A stretch of DNA of 64,000 nucleotides from Orychophragmus violaceus (GCA_030180135.1 CM058239.1:47131270-47195269); one strand, 5' to 3'. Numbered from the stretch's first letter, positions 33,985 to 45,345 are shown. Notes: generated by a model not told the origin, from the letters alone. Translations and numbers: made by a program.

Positions 33985-34225
33985 TTTCAGCTTCATGCAA
34001 TGGGTTTTAAATTTCAGATTTAATTTTGCCGATTTTTGACAAACCATAAGAATTTTATCCAATAGCTTTTATCAATGGTTGTCTGAGACTTACTTCATCT
34101 CAAAGTTTGTTGCTTTCTGAATATGTTTAGTGGAGTTTACTTTGGTTTCATCGTTTGCAAATTGTATGTCTTTTACTCTTTTCAGATCCACAGACTGTGT
34201 TATGTGCTGATTCATTATTGTTGTA

Positions 34226-34643
34226 ATGGATAAACGTAAGAGAGAGTCATCTAAGAAAAGTTGGTGAATCAAAGTCAGTGTTTTCACAATATGAGAACGA
34301 ACCTGACATTCATGTAAGTCAAGAACAGAAAATGAAACTGAAAATGAAGATTTGAAAGGTGGCATGAGGACTTTAACTGAGAAACTTTCAGCTTATCTTG
34401 CTAATGTGAGTGCTAAGGATGATCTGGTGAAGCAACACGTCAAAGTCGCCGAAGAAGCTGTCGATGGTATCAAATTTTTTCTTCTGCATTTTTTGTTATG
34501 GTTTTGTGATAGTTTTTGTGAAAATATCTTGTTGTGAAGGGTAGGAGAAAGCTGAGATTGAGGTGGTTGAATTGAAGGAGAAGCTTGAGGCTGTTGATGA
34601 TGAGAAAATAGTGTTGGAAGATAGAGTAAGCCATCTTGATTGA
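34226..34643 (+). pseudogene. Fragment of a filament-like plant protein (FPP) gene, two exons with intron
   Basis: The ATG at 34226 starts MDKRKRESSKKS and hits a stop within 15 codons. Coding homology resumes at about 34352 with LTEKLSAYLANVSAKDDLVK and QHVKVAEEAVDG, the conserved FPP coiled coil. A 73-bp intron with GT/AG ends (34467-34539) follows. The second exon continues EKAEIEVVELKEKLE ... LEDRVSHLD and then stops. The first codon after the intron is TAG where FPPs have Trp. The intron is retained, so this is a DNA-level copy, not a retrocopy. Confidence 0.7.
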
Positions 34644-34659
34644 GCATGGGTGTACTCAC

Positions 34660-35150
34660 GTGGATAGAATTTCGTATGGGAGGTTTGTTGCTGATAATAA
34701 GAGCGGTGATAACGCGAGCTTGGGCTAGAATGATTAGATAAAGATGTTTGACTTTGTTAACCCATAATCATGATTTTTACTCGTTGACACGGCTCTTTAT
34801 AGCAGCTCGTTTCATGTTATCAAATAGTATATTAGCTTTGCTAAGAATGGATGATTGGGTGTGGGAAGAAATGGGAGTGGAGCTGGAAAACCAGATGCAC
34901 ACATGGGATTTGTATGCACGATGATGTCTTAGTATTCTTTGCTGTTCGTTGATCAACTAAGATATTGTATTAAGATTTATTTATTTTAATTTATGATATC
35001 AAATGGTAACATGAAAATACTATGTATATTTCTTATAAATCTTATGTATTTCAAACTTGGATTCTTGGCATTTATTTTTATGTGTCTTATAAGTCAGAGG
35101 TAAGACACATTGACTTATGTATTTAGTTTGGTTTAGATTTTTTATCTTGA
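34660..35150. other. No gene recognised
   Basis: AT-rich DNA between the FPP fragment and the nonamer arrays. No coding signal or repeat that I can name. Confidence 0.4.
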
Positions 35151-35209
35151 GTACAACTGGCACAACTGGTACAACTCTTTATCAAAAAAAAAAAAATTTG
35201 GTACAACTA
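35151..35209 (-). repeat. Nonamer cluster, YAGTTGTAC on minus
   Basis: GTACAACTG (35151), GCACAACTG (35160), GTACAACTC (35169) and GTACAACTA (35201). The first three are contiguous. The orientation is opposite to the next cluster. Confidence 0.75.
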
Positions 35210-35285
35210 AAACAACTCGTTCACAAAAATAAACGTGTAAAACATGCACAATGTGCGCCGTCATAAGAGTTTTTTTTTTAACAAA

Positions 35286-35404
35286 GAGTTGTACCAGTTG
35301 TCCAGTTGTACCAAATTAATTTTTGTTAACAAAGAGTTGTACTTTTGTAAATTTAACTTTTAATTAGTAATACCATGGTTTATAATAATCATTTTTAGTT
35401 GTAC
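35286..35404 (+). repeat. Nonamer cluster, YAGTTGTAC on plus
   Basis: GAGTTGTAC (35286), a CAGTTGTC variant (35295), CAGTTGTAC (35303), GAGTTGTAC (35334) and TAGTTGTAC (35396). With the minus cluster 80-130 bp to the left they form a large inverted repeat. Confidence 0.75.
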
Positions 35405-35695
35405 TTATTAAATTAAGTAAATAAACTAGATTTATAATACTCTCAAATCATAACATTTCGAAAATACTATGTTAATTATCTTTCATCTTAGTAATCTAAG
35501 GATTTCAATACTAATCTTAAAAGTATAAGGTTTATTATCCACAAATGTGATGTTCATGCAACAAATAACAAAAAACTGATATTTCTTAGTTACTACAAAT
35601 GTGTAAATATATTTACTAACGTTTTAGTGACGTTTTAAAACTAACATCGGCTCTGTATGTGCTCATAAATAATTTTTATGTTTTGTTTTAACAAA

Positions 35696-35713
35696 GAGTT
35701 GTATCAGTTGTAC
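35696..35713 (+). repeat. Nonamer doublet
   Basis: GAGTTGTAT followed directly by CAGTTGTAC. Confidence 0.7.
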
Positions 35714-36028
35714 CAAACGTATAAGAAGTGCAAAATCATATTAAACTCCATACAATCATACAAAGTCTTATACAAATGAAAAAGATTGAAGCTTTGTTTT
35801 AGCTTCATCTACCATAATTTTCATGTGTATTCTACAAAAAAAACCGATAATAAGTGACATAATCCAAAGTTTCTCCCATCACAAAACTTGAAATATGACG
35901 GTCTTTCCGATTCCATCGCACTTCATCTCCCCCGTTAGAGTGGTATCCCCTATAATCAAAATGTATGACTATGCCACATATATTATTCACTGTCTAAAAA
36001 AAGAACAACATCCAAAATTAAAACACAT

Positions 36029-36136
36029 AAGTCGTACCAGTCGTACTAGTCATATCAATTGTATCAGTCATATCAGTTGTACTAGTTGTCTTAGTTATAC
36101 CAGTTTTACTAGTCATACTAGTTGTACGAGTTATAC
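36029..36136 (+). repeat. Perfectly phased tandem array of 12 nonamers, consensus YAGTYRTAY
   Basis: Twelve 9-bp units run without a gap, from AAGTCGTAC and CAGTCGTAC to TAGTTGTAC and GAGTTATAC. The units diverge by 1-3 bases but the 9-bp phase never slips. The apparent Ser/Thr/Cys-rich reading frame across it is a by-product of the repeat. Confidence 0.85.
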
Positions 36137-36319
36137 CTCCGGTGGTGGGACCCGGTGAAAAGTGAAGATGGGTGGATTAAATGTCTGCATTTAATTTTTT
36201 AATTGAAAATAAAAGATTTTCATTAAGGTTAGTATAGGTATTTCATCTATTAGAAGGCCACATGAGATTAAAAAAGCCACATTGGAACTTTTTGTGCCCT
36301 TAAGGGCCAAATGAGATTA

Positions 36320-36542
36320 AGATCCCCAAAAATAATACGATTCCATTAAAAAAAAAAAAAATACAACTCGATCATTAGCATTGTGCCAACACACCAAATC
36401 TGTTGCTCACTGGAACGGTTAAATTAGTGAGGAGTGTGTGAGGCTGATTCCTGGCAATTTCCTTCATGCAGCTGGAACCGTAGTGCTCTGCTTTTGTCCT
36501 GACTTGTTCTGTTTTTCTTTGCAGGTTGCTTCAGCTGGGCTT
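36320..36542. other. Short spacer before the second Tat element, nothing recognised
   Basis: It contains an A-run (36348-36361) and otherwise unique-looking sequence. No supported ORF. Confidence 0.4.
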
Positions 36543-37775
36543 TGTTGCGGTCAAAATCCCCTGGGCGAAAATAATAGCCAAAAAGCATTGTTAAGAAATA
36601 AGACACGAACGTTCACCATATTTTATATAGTTCGATGACGTTTCACATGAACAAGATTTATACGAAAAGCTTTAAACGGATAACATTCCATACGAAATGG
36701 ACAAAACTATTCAACCAAACATTCAAACGGATCAATCGGACAAGCAAATCACTCGACAGAACCCGCGGATGGGCAAAGACATCCCGACAAGATATTTCCG
36801 AGCTGAACCAACTCGGATCCGAGCTAAACCAGCTCGGACTTTCCGAGCCGAACAAGCTCAGACTTTCCGAGCCGAACAAGCTCAGACTTTCCGAGCCGAA
36901 CAAGCTCGGATCCGAACAGTTTCCTTCTCCATTTTTGAGCAGAATCAATTCCTTCAGTAGTTCCGAGCACAATCCATTCCTTTGGAAACTGAATGCACTC
37001 CTTGGAAATTTTCGATCTGGTTTTACTTCTCAAACTTTTTGAACGGATATTCCACTTAGATCATACATTTGAACATTTGCCAATATCTTCTTCTCCGGAC
37101 GCGCAACTGGCCGCAGCCCATCTTCGGAATATCAACGTATACGTTCTTAGCCGTTAACAAGAATCGTCGGATAAAATCTTACAAAATTTGAGTATAGGCC
37201 CAACCCGCGAAACTCTTATTTCTGAGACTTTGGGCCGAATCAAGAAATCTACGTTCAAACGGACTCGGATCATCCCTTCTCGGCCCATTCGGTAAAATAG
37301 GTTAAGCCGCAGAAAGATAATCGCCAAAAGAATATATAAACTAGAAGAAGGGAAGAAGAGGATATCTCAGAGCAGAAGAGAAAAATTCGAGCTGAAAATG
37401 TAAATCTTAAGAGAAATGGAAAAAAACGATAACAGAAAGATTTCCGAATATCTTGCGAACGAAGATTCTCGAAGCCGACTTCGCAGCTATATAAGGAGAT
37501 GGACTTCCTACGACTTAGACATCTGGAAAAATCCTAGCATCTAGTCTTAAAACCACAAATGGCAGCTTGATCCCTTTTTTAAGTGAACGTAGGCAGCCTT
37601 TCATAAGGTTCAGCTATAACATCTTAAACTTATATTCCTTGTACTTCATTTCTGATTCGATCTATAAATAAAAATATCATCCGGGTTTTCTATTTCGGTG
37701 TGTTTACTCTTGAAATTTCTGTTCCCTAAAATTTTAGCTCTACAAGTTTTGACAGTGCGAGTTCCAACTCTCACA
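36543..37775 (+). repeat. 5' LTR of the pol-less Tat element
   Basis: It is 1233 bp, TG...CA, bordered right by a primer site. It aligns with 54112-55094 up to position 37573. It contains a 24-bp minisatellite (36837-36908) absent from the 3' copy, and TATATAAGG near 37491. Confidence 0.85.
36837..36908 (+). repeat. 24-bp minisatellite, three copies, in the LTR
   Basis: Units start at 36837, 36861 and 36885 and contain TTTCCGAGCCGAACAAGCTC. They are part of the wider CGAGCTCGGA-type repeat vocabulary of this element. The matching zone of the 3' LTR (about 54410-54440) lacks the expansion. Confidence 0.85.
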
Positions 37776-37797
37776 TTTTAGCGTCGTCTGTGGGGAA
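37776..37797 (+). other. Primer-binding site region of the pol-less Tat element
   Basis: TTTTAGCGTCGTCTGTGGGG follows the LTR directly and resembles the TGGCGCCGTCTGTGGGAA sites of Tat/Retand elements, with mutations. Confidence 0.6.
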
Positions 37798-37844
37798 ATA
37801 GAAGTTTCTTACACTTAAAAACCACCGACTAGCAGATCCGTAGA

Positions 37845-38511
37845 TATGGCCACCGACGGAGACATAGACTGAGAAAAAACAAATCATCCGCAGGCGATCA
37901 ACGCTGCAGCTGACGCAGCCGTATCACACAACACAATGACGAATGACACTACAACAGACGCAGCCCCAACTGATGCAATGACAGCTGACATAGCATTGCC
38001 GATTTAAAGGAGACGAGAGCCGTACTGATGCAAAAACTCAGTATCGGGAGAAGGAGAATACCACGCTCACCGAGCAAGTGGAGAGGCTAGGAAGAAAAAC
38101 CATGAAGCACTCAGGCAATGAAGTTTGGACCAACTAAGCGTAGGCGACTCGAATTCTCAATGCTTGGCGGCTCAACGAGAAACCATATACTATGTCGACT
38201 ACGACTTGAAAACAAGCGAACGCCTCCTTCGGACAGACATACCACCACTAATCCGACCAAGAAGGATCGTGACCACTATCAACATCGACAGAGAAGATTT
38301 CATGGACGCAACCTCAAACAAAAGAAACTTAAAAAGGATACCAGAATCGGATCGGAATTCGTCGAAACACACCGAAATAGAACATTCCGTGGTGTTTAAA
38401 GATCGTCTTCATCGTAACTCACTTTACGATTCATCCGATTGTCGAGATAAGTACCTAAATTCGTATTCATATTATCATCAGTTGTTTTATGAATTATCCC
38501 GATTTATCTAG
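37845..38511 (+). pseudogene. Tat gag-start remnant
   Basis: ATGGCCACCGACGGAGACATAG at 37845 opens an Ala/Asp/Thr-rich stretch (ADAAVSHNTMTNDTTTDAAP) like the N-terminus of Tat gag, but with a stop after about eight codons. Further open pieces run to 38511 without a recognisable capsid domain. The identification rests on position and composition. Confidence 0.4.
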
Positions 38512-41500
38512 CTTCTTTATAACTTATTGATTTTAGTTTTGTCACAAGTTTTCCGCTTTACGATTCTAAGCTAATATCTCTAACTTACGCGGAAATTAAC
38601 ATGACAAACTCTCGATCGACATCGTAAATAGATCGTCAAATAGTTTTTTGCATTCAATGTACAGTCTAATGCTCTTTGATTTCGTTTTACATGTCGAGCG
38701 TTTTGTTTTGGAAATTTGTGTTCATATATCATAATCAGAGTTTAACCGATTTTCATCGTCGAACGAGTCTCCGACTTTGCTTTGTTTGCAGATCTAGCTG
38801 CGAGCCAAGTATCTAAACAACCAAAAATCATACTGAGGTTGAACAGCTCAGCCAACCTGCTTCAGTACGTGGATACGCCTTCACGCTGCAGTCAAGTCAA
38901 ACTGTCCCTAACCTATCGTCGTCGATGTTCCAAGCCATTCAAACACCAATCTTCTCTGCAAAGGCCAGTATCTGTCTGCATACAGTAGGTCCGACAAGCA
39001 ACAGTGTGAAACCAAGTGGAGAAGCGATTCATCGATAAATCATCAACGACACCTTCTCGCTATCTAAGCATATTGTCTCGTCATAGAATCGTGCAAATGA
39101 TCAAAACGTCCAAGTAGCGCAACTCGCCAAACAACACATTCGTATACGTTCTACTCGGATAATCCACGACTAAACTTGTTCGGACATACTGCGACAAGGC
39201 TGCCGAGATGGTTAACACAATCGGATAGATTGTCATAGGATGCTTTCGTGCACACATCTTTGCTCGGCCAACTCACATGTTCAGCTCAACATCAGCTCGG
39301 ATGACACGCGAGCTCGCCACAAATCCTTCTTAGTGATCATGTTTATCTGTGCACGCAAACTACTCGAAAAATCTGAGCTTGCAAGTACTCGCAGCATACT
39401 CGAAAAATCGCATCATTCTCGGTAACTCGCTGCATTTTGGACAGCTCGCAAAAGCTCGGAAACTCGCAGAATGCTTGGAAACTCTGAGCAGACAAATAAG
39501 CTCGGAAATTCCTAGGTAACCAGCTCGGAAATTCCGAACTAACCAGCTCGGAAGCTCAGCAAATCAGCTCGAAATTCAGAGCTAACCAGCTCAAAAATTC
39601 CGATCTCATCTAATTTTATTTTCCGAACTTGCAATGGCTCGCAAACTCGCAGCACGTTCGGAAAATTGCAGCATTCTCGGCAACTCACAAAAAACTCGGT
39701 AACTCGCAGGATGCTCGGCAACCCCAAGCAAGCAGATCAGCTCGGAAATACCGAGCTAAATAGCTCGGATTTTCCGAGCTCGCCTCCTTTTATTTTCCGA
39801 GCTTAAAAAAAAATAGCTTGGACAAACAGGAGCCAGCCAGCTCGGAGTAAGGAAAAAAAATTCATCTCGTGGCAGAGAGCAGCAGCCAGCTCGGAGTAGA
39901 AGCCAAAAAAAAAGAAGAGGAAAATCAGCTCGGACAACAAGCTCACATGCTCCACTAGTTAATTAAGGATGGTCACAACAAAAACAAAGAAAGAGAAAGC
40001 GATCAACATTTCCAAGCTGAGAACGAGCTCATGCTCTATGCTTAATTAATTAAGCACAACATGGATCCTCATCCCAACGTCATGGACGTGTGGTAAAGCC
40101 AAGACAAATCACAATTTTTTTTATGGTGAGAAAGCTGCGTATGTGACGACTAAGCACACAAAAAAAAGAACATGTCCACGTTATCTCTTCTCGGCATACT
40201 GACCTTTCCGCAACAACGACTAGCTTAGAAAAATTCTTTTTCGCGATCACTTCATCACTCGCACAAAATCTGCTCGGATGCATCTTGTGTCGGTCAGTAC
40301 GCGATTGCTTCGGTCTGCGACGGTCGTATTATTAAACTCGGCAGACACAAAACATCTTTCTCGGAAGACTCGATCATGTGACGAAGTAATCCTCTTAGAA
40401 CATTTTTCTCTGCAGGCGATGAGCAAACTGACGGAACGAAAGATGTGATCTTGCACTTATTCGCATCCAAGACTACCAACAAGAAGCTGCCAAATACTAC
40501 AAATCAAATGTCCGCAGATGTTCCTCGATAGCAACCTAGCCCTATGAAAAGTGTTCCAAAACACGGCTAAACAAAACACGGACAAACTAGGAGCGAACCA
40601 AGAAGGACAATGCAGAACCACCCAAGTCATTCACTCAGGAACATCGAACACGTCAACATGAACAACATCAAAGCTCTAACGAAGCTGAACTAACTTCACG
40701 CTCAAAGGACCCGTAAGCTCCAAACCCTGCACAAGTTTGTCCATAAAGCTCCATCAAGAACAAAATCGTATATGTTTGGCTACATGATGCTCATCGAGAA
40801 ACACTTGAAGTACAGGATGGCTTGATCCCCGAAAGGGGTACGTAGGCAGCCAATATCCTGATCGGTTTAGATGTCTCTCCTTTTAAAAAAAACGGAAGTG
40901 GATCCATATATATCTATACTTCTACATCGGAATTCATAAATTTAAAAATAATTTGGGCTCAAAATCGGACAAAGTTACTTGGTAACATTCGGACAAACAA
41001 GACCGTCCACACATCAGATCGGAAACTTTGAGCATGCCAGCGACCCGAGCATGCCAGCTCGGAAATTCCGGGAAAGTAACCTCGGAATTCTCGTTCAACC
41101 AAGCAAACCAGCTCAGAACTTTATGAGCAAGTCAGTTCAGAAATCCGAGTAGACCAGTTCGGACATCCGAGCAAGGCGCCTCTCTAGGCGAAAACAAAAT
41201 CCGTCCGACTAACTTCAAAACACACTCGGACAGCCTCCATGACTCAAAGACGATTCATTCTACGCCTTTCAAATAACTCAAGATGATGGGTCATAACCAC
41301 AAACGCAACGTATCCGCAAAATTTCAACTCCACACCATAAGCTCAGATGTGTACGGTAACGAAAAATAAACTCATTCTCGCTTTTTTTTAATTTACATTT
41401 CATAGAATTAAAATTAGGATCCGAATCTCGTAGCTTAACAAACTAGTTCGAATTGATTTACTATCGCATCATACCTAGTCAAGTCTAGTACATTCTCATG

Positions 41501-42001
41501 ATTGTTAGGAATAGTTCATCTTGTCTGTTGATGGCCGCAGCAGACAAACAAATACATCCTTTACGGGTATTAGCCAACATGTCATATACGGATTGATGCT
41601 TTATACATCCAACAAACGGATAAAAGCGCGCTATATAAATTTTAAATATCGCCTAGGTATGTTTATTATCGGAGAAGGGAACATAAGTTGAGCAAACCCC
41701 CGCACCAGTACTAGAGTCGATATAGACCCAAAAATCCAGTATGACGCTACTCAGCACACTGGTAAAATGACGTTATAGCCAGTATATCTTGGTCTGATAT
41801 TTTGAAGTATGTCCTGCGGATATCAGCTCACTATCGATAACGAAAAATGTAAGACAAAGTCTCACAGAAAAACAGAATCGAAGTCCAATCCCAGTAAACA
41901 CAACATGCTGGTCTCGACAACGTCATTATTGAGTACACGACCGATGACGGGAAGATAAGACGGGAAACCCCCGCACTAGTAATGAAGTCAAATGTAAAAC
42001 T
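38512..42001. other. Non-coding interior of the pol-less Tat element, palindrome-rich
   Basis: No RT, integrase or protease. The sequence is dominated between 39420 and 39960, and again at 41000-41180, by variants of AGCTCGGAAATTCCGAGCT joined by ACCAGCTCGG. The post-pol hairpin motif recurs at 40824-40851, which suggests pol was deleted and its 3' flank kept. Confidence 0.55.
39420..39960. repeat. Dispersed palindromic repeats AGCTCGGAAATTCCGAGCT
   Basis: Examples begin near 39507, 39528, 39738 and 39763. Further copies lie near 41046, 42756-42835 and in the LTR at 36799-36840. Spacing is irregular and the linker is often TAACCAGC or TGACCAGC. Confidence 0.7.
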
Positions 42002-42583
42002 TCGAAACCAGTAAGACGCTTCCGAGCACACTGGTCTAATCATTACAAGTCCGCAAGAAGAGTACGTCTCGCTAATCTTCGGACTTAATTTCGAAACCAG
42101 TAAGACGCTTCCGAGCACACTGGTCTAATCATTACAAGTGCGCAAGAAGAGTATGTCTCGATACTTCAGACTTAATTTCGAAACCCAGTAATACACTTCC
42201 GAGCACACTGATCTAATCATTACAAGTCTACAAGAAGAGTACGTCTTGCTAATCTTCAGACTTAATTTCAAGACCCAATATAATGCTTTAGAGCACACTG
42301 GTCTAAATCATTACAAGTTCGCAAGAAGAGTACGTCTCATTAATTTTCAGACTTAATTTCGAAATCCAGTAAGACGCTTCTGAGTGCACTAGTCTAAACT
42401 ATTACAAGTCTACAAAGAGAGTAAGTCTCGCTAATCTTCAGATTTAATTTTGAAACCCAGTAAGATGCTTCCGAGCACAGTGGTCTCAATCATCACAAGT
42501 TCGTAAGAAGAGTATGTCTCGCCAACCTTTGAACTTAATTCTGAAACCCAGTCAGACGCTCCAAGCCACACTGGTCTTAATCG
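42002..42583 (+). repeat. Tandem array, about 90-bp unit, six and a half copies
   Basis: The start TCGAAACCCAGTAAGACGCT recurs at 42002, 42091, 42178, 42269, 42359, 42450 and about 42540. Each unit contains CCGAGCACACTGGTCTAATC, ATTACAAG and AAGAAGAGTACGTCTCGC. A partial relative lies near 41735. Copies diverge by roughly 5-15 percent by eye. Confidence 0.88.
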
Positions 42584-43197
42584 TTTTAGGTCTGAAAGTG
42601 GAGCCGAAAGGAAAATTCCTCCCTCTAACAAGATATGTTCAATTCTCCAAAGCTAGTCAATACAAAGATAACACGACTGTTTGCTCTACCACGGACCCGA
42701 CATATCCAGAAATCCGAGCAGTCCAGCTCTGGTCCGAGCTAACCAGTTCGGAAACTCCAAGCTGACCAGCTCAGAAATTCCGAGACCGAGCTCAGAAATC
42801 CCGAGCTGACCAGCTCGGATCTTCCGAGCTCATCCCACCTTGTTTCTCGAGAAAAGTTTCTGAACATTTCCGAAAACTCCAATTAAGCATAACTAAATGA
42901 TTCGAACAACTGTCACGAATCCATCCGATACATTTAAGAATGCTTCGCTCAAACTCGAAATAAAAAAAATGTAAAACGCTGCGGCGGATTAAAAACGTCC
43001 AAACAATAAGCTCCAAAGATTTAGGACAATAAATTTGTCTAAGGCATACAATATAGTCAATTCAGTCCAACCGTCTTGAGAAAAGTAGCTACAACATATG
43101 GTTAACGCCACTAAGTCCATATATCAGCACCATGTACCCCCCTTGGGACGAAATGGCAACTTCGTCCGAAAACAAAGACGGACCAAAAAAAAAATCT
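42584..43197. other. Non-coding Tat interior, no gene recognised
   Basis: It contains further AGCTCGGA/TCCGAGCT palindromes (42730-42835) and otherwise nothing I can name. Confidence 0.4.
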
Positions 43198-43343
43198 TTA
43201 CGCTTCGGCTATCAACCGGTCGAACTCGGAAACATCATCCTCTTCCAAACGAGCTCTCGATCTAAGGTCCGCCTCTTCGGACCCAAACGCGGAAGGACCC
43301 TCAACCCTCAAATCGGCATTCAAGTCAAGGCTGCTACTCACCG
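43198..43343 (-). pseudogene. Tat antisense gene, C-terminal fragment
   Basis: Minus-strand codons read SSLDLNADLRVEGPS ... EFDRLIAEA and stop near 43198. The acidic, Ser/Leu-rich tail is like that of the antisense gene in the first Tat element. It is cut at 43343 by the long-LTR element; the upstream part resumes on minus at 53120. Confidence 0.55.
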
Positions 43344-45070
43344 TGTAACATCCGATTTTCAAAAATATGGTCAACGGGTAGAAGAAAAGTAAACATGGGC
43401 AAAATTGTAATTTTGCCAAAGTACAGGGGTAAAATGGTAATTTTGCCAAACTTGGAGACGGAAGCCGAGACAGGCCAGATGTTCTTCTTTTACAAAAAAA
43501 AATAACATTTAGAAAACCAGAAGTGGAAGAAACAGAGTTTAAACGGGTTTTTCGGACTTTCGGGAATGGAAACCGATAAGCCCGAGAAAACTTGTAAATA
43601 TTATAACCGGAGCTACAGAAGTCCAAATGGAGTGATTCAACTTTCTAAATTCATCTAAAATCATGTAGAATCTTAGTTTTGGGGATTTAAAGATTTATGG
43701 GAGAAGCTAAGGGTTTTCTAAAATATTAAACACAAGAATGAGGAAACCGAAGCACCGGGAAAGGTTGGGTTGGTTTTGGTGGTTTAGGGAAGGGTTTTTT
43801 CTCAGAAATACTCTTCTCAGGAAAAGTGTCCTCTCCTGGGGGCTCCAGCACTCCAAACCACCATGCAAGGTTCTTTGAATGAGAGTTTTGCATTGCATAT
43901 TTTGTCTAATCAAGATGCATGAACCAAAAAGCTTCACTCTCATCACCTCAACCTCTCTCTCGGCCCTCTCTGTCGATACCTCTCTCCTCTCTCTCCAGAA
44001 ACACCTGAAAATCCCAGCAATCTTCTTGAACCTTCAAGAAACCACCAAGAACACTCAAGTGTTCATCATACCTTATGCCACAGGATATCTCATAACTCTC
44101 TAACCATAAGCATGATTCACTCACCACTTGAACAATTAGACTCATCACACTCACCACTACAACCGCCATCCTTTTGTTTCCATCTCCGCCACCGGTTCGC
44201 TGGAGAACTCGCCGGAAAACCTTCCGGCGAGTCATCACTACTCTTCTTCTCCTTTTTCTCACCGGTTCCAGCCTCACCTCTTTCATCAGAAGCTTCCTGG
44301 GTGGATCTTCTCCTCAGTCATTGGAAAAGATTCCTTCTGCCGCGGTCAACGCCCTCTGCCGCCGGTCAACGCCGGAGCCGGCCACCGGAAAACTCCCTCC
44401 GCCGTCAGTTTGCAACAAGTTCTTCAGAGATGGGTTTGAGTGGGTTGGTTCAGCAATGTAGTTGGTTTAGGGTTGGTTAAACCATGGTCAACGCGGTTAA
44501 CCGGTTCAAGTCAACGGACCGGTTCAATTGGTCAAAACCGGTTTACTTTGGTTTGATCAGACTGGTCAATTGGGTTTTGGTTCAGTGGTTCAGCCGGTTA
44601 AGGAGGATGGGTCAGCCGGTCCAAGTCAAAGGTCAACGGTCAACCAGTTAACGCACTGTCAACGCGGGTCAACGCGTTTGACTCCGGCCGGTTCTTGTTC
44701 GGGCAGTTCTGAGGGTATTCGGGATTCGTATTGTAGTGTTCGGGGTTTAGTACGGGTCTCGGAGTTCGTATCTGCATCCATACTGTCATTCCGCACTCAT
44801 TCACTATGAGTCGGCTCAATCTGTAGAGTAATTTAAATGCATATAGACTTGGAATCGAAAACCATAGAATTAGGGATTTGCATACCTGTACGTAAACTTG
44901 AATGCTTGACTGATGATTGAAACGGATTGATTAACTATAAACCGATTAGGATTAATATATGCATTCTAGGACTTTAGGGTTAAGTATTAAACCGTTGTGT
45001 GCCGCTAGGTTTTTAGAGATATTGATTGATGCATTCATATAGACGTCGCATGGTTAGGACCGTATATGCA

Positions 45071-45095
45071 TATATATATATATATATATATATAT
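45071..45095. repeat. (TA)n microsatellite
   Basis: About twelve TA units within the 5' LTR; the 3' LTR has lost this region. Confidence 0.85.
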
Positions 45096-45345
45096 TAAAG
45101 AACGATGGTGAATGAAACTATATACGCGAATTAAGACGACTTAAAAATACTGAAGTAAACCTAAACAAACATATAGAATATGTAACATGATCGGGTTTGG
45201 GTTGGATTATGACTTAAGGGGTAATCAATAAATTAATTAATTATGAGATGCCGGGGAATTTAGTAAGCTACTAACTCTAAATCGACGGATCGAGTAGTTA
45301 TTAAAAGATACATAGGGAATGACTAATTAAGAAGTTGTGTGAGTG

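Larger units (their letters stand above)
33513..36319. mobile_element. MULE/VANDAL-like segment carrying host gene fragments (candidate)
   Basis: The left border reads TAATCTC then GGTGGCCCTCAAGG. The right border, reverse-complemented, reads TAATCTCATTTGGCCCTTAAGG. This is a short, imperfect terminal match. The left subterminal AAAATGTGGTCATTTTCG and GACCTTAA are typical of MULE ends. The interior contains fragments of two unrelated host genes and nonamer arrays resembling VANDAL non-coding DNA. I see no transposase and no clear 9-bp duplication, so the boundaries are provisional. Confidence 0.35.

Noticed and set aside
35895..36158. Ser/Thr/Cys-rich 87-codon ORF
   Set aside because: It is the 9-bp nonamer array read in frame; nonamers are always codon-phased. 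No coding evidence outside the array.
36697..37042. Open frames with repeated SEPNKLRL-type peptides
   Set aside because: They translate the 24-bp LTR minisatellite; the length is a multiple of three, so several frames stay open. No start context and no copy in the 3' LTR.
38125..38511. 128-codon ORF in the pol-less Tat element as a separate gene
   Set aside because: No recognisable domain and no conservation that can be seen; treated as part of the decayed gag region.
36029..42583. CRISPR-like arrays
   Set aside because: The tandem repeats are contiguous or have similar, not unique, spacers, and this is a plant nuclear genome.
44112..44809. Pro/Ser-rich ORFs in the long LTR
   Set aside because: The matching 3' LTR region (50518-51272) breaks the frames at different points, so no protein is conserved.
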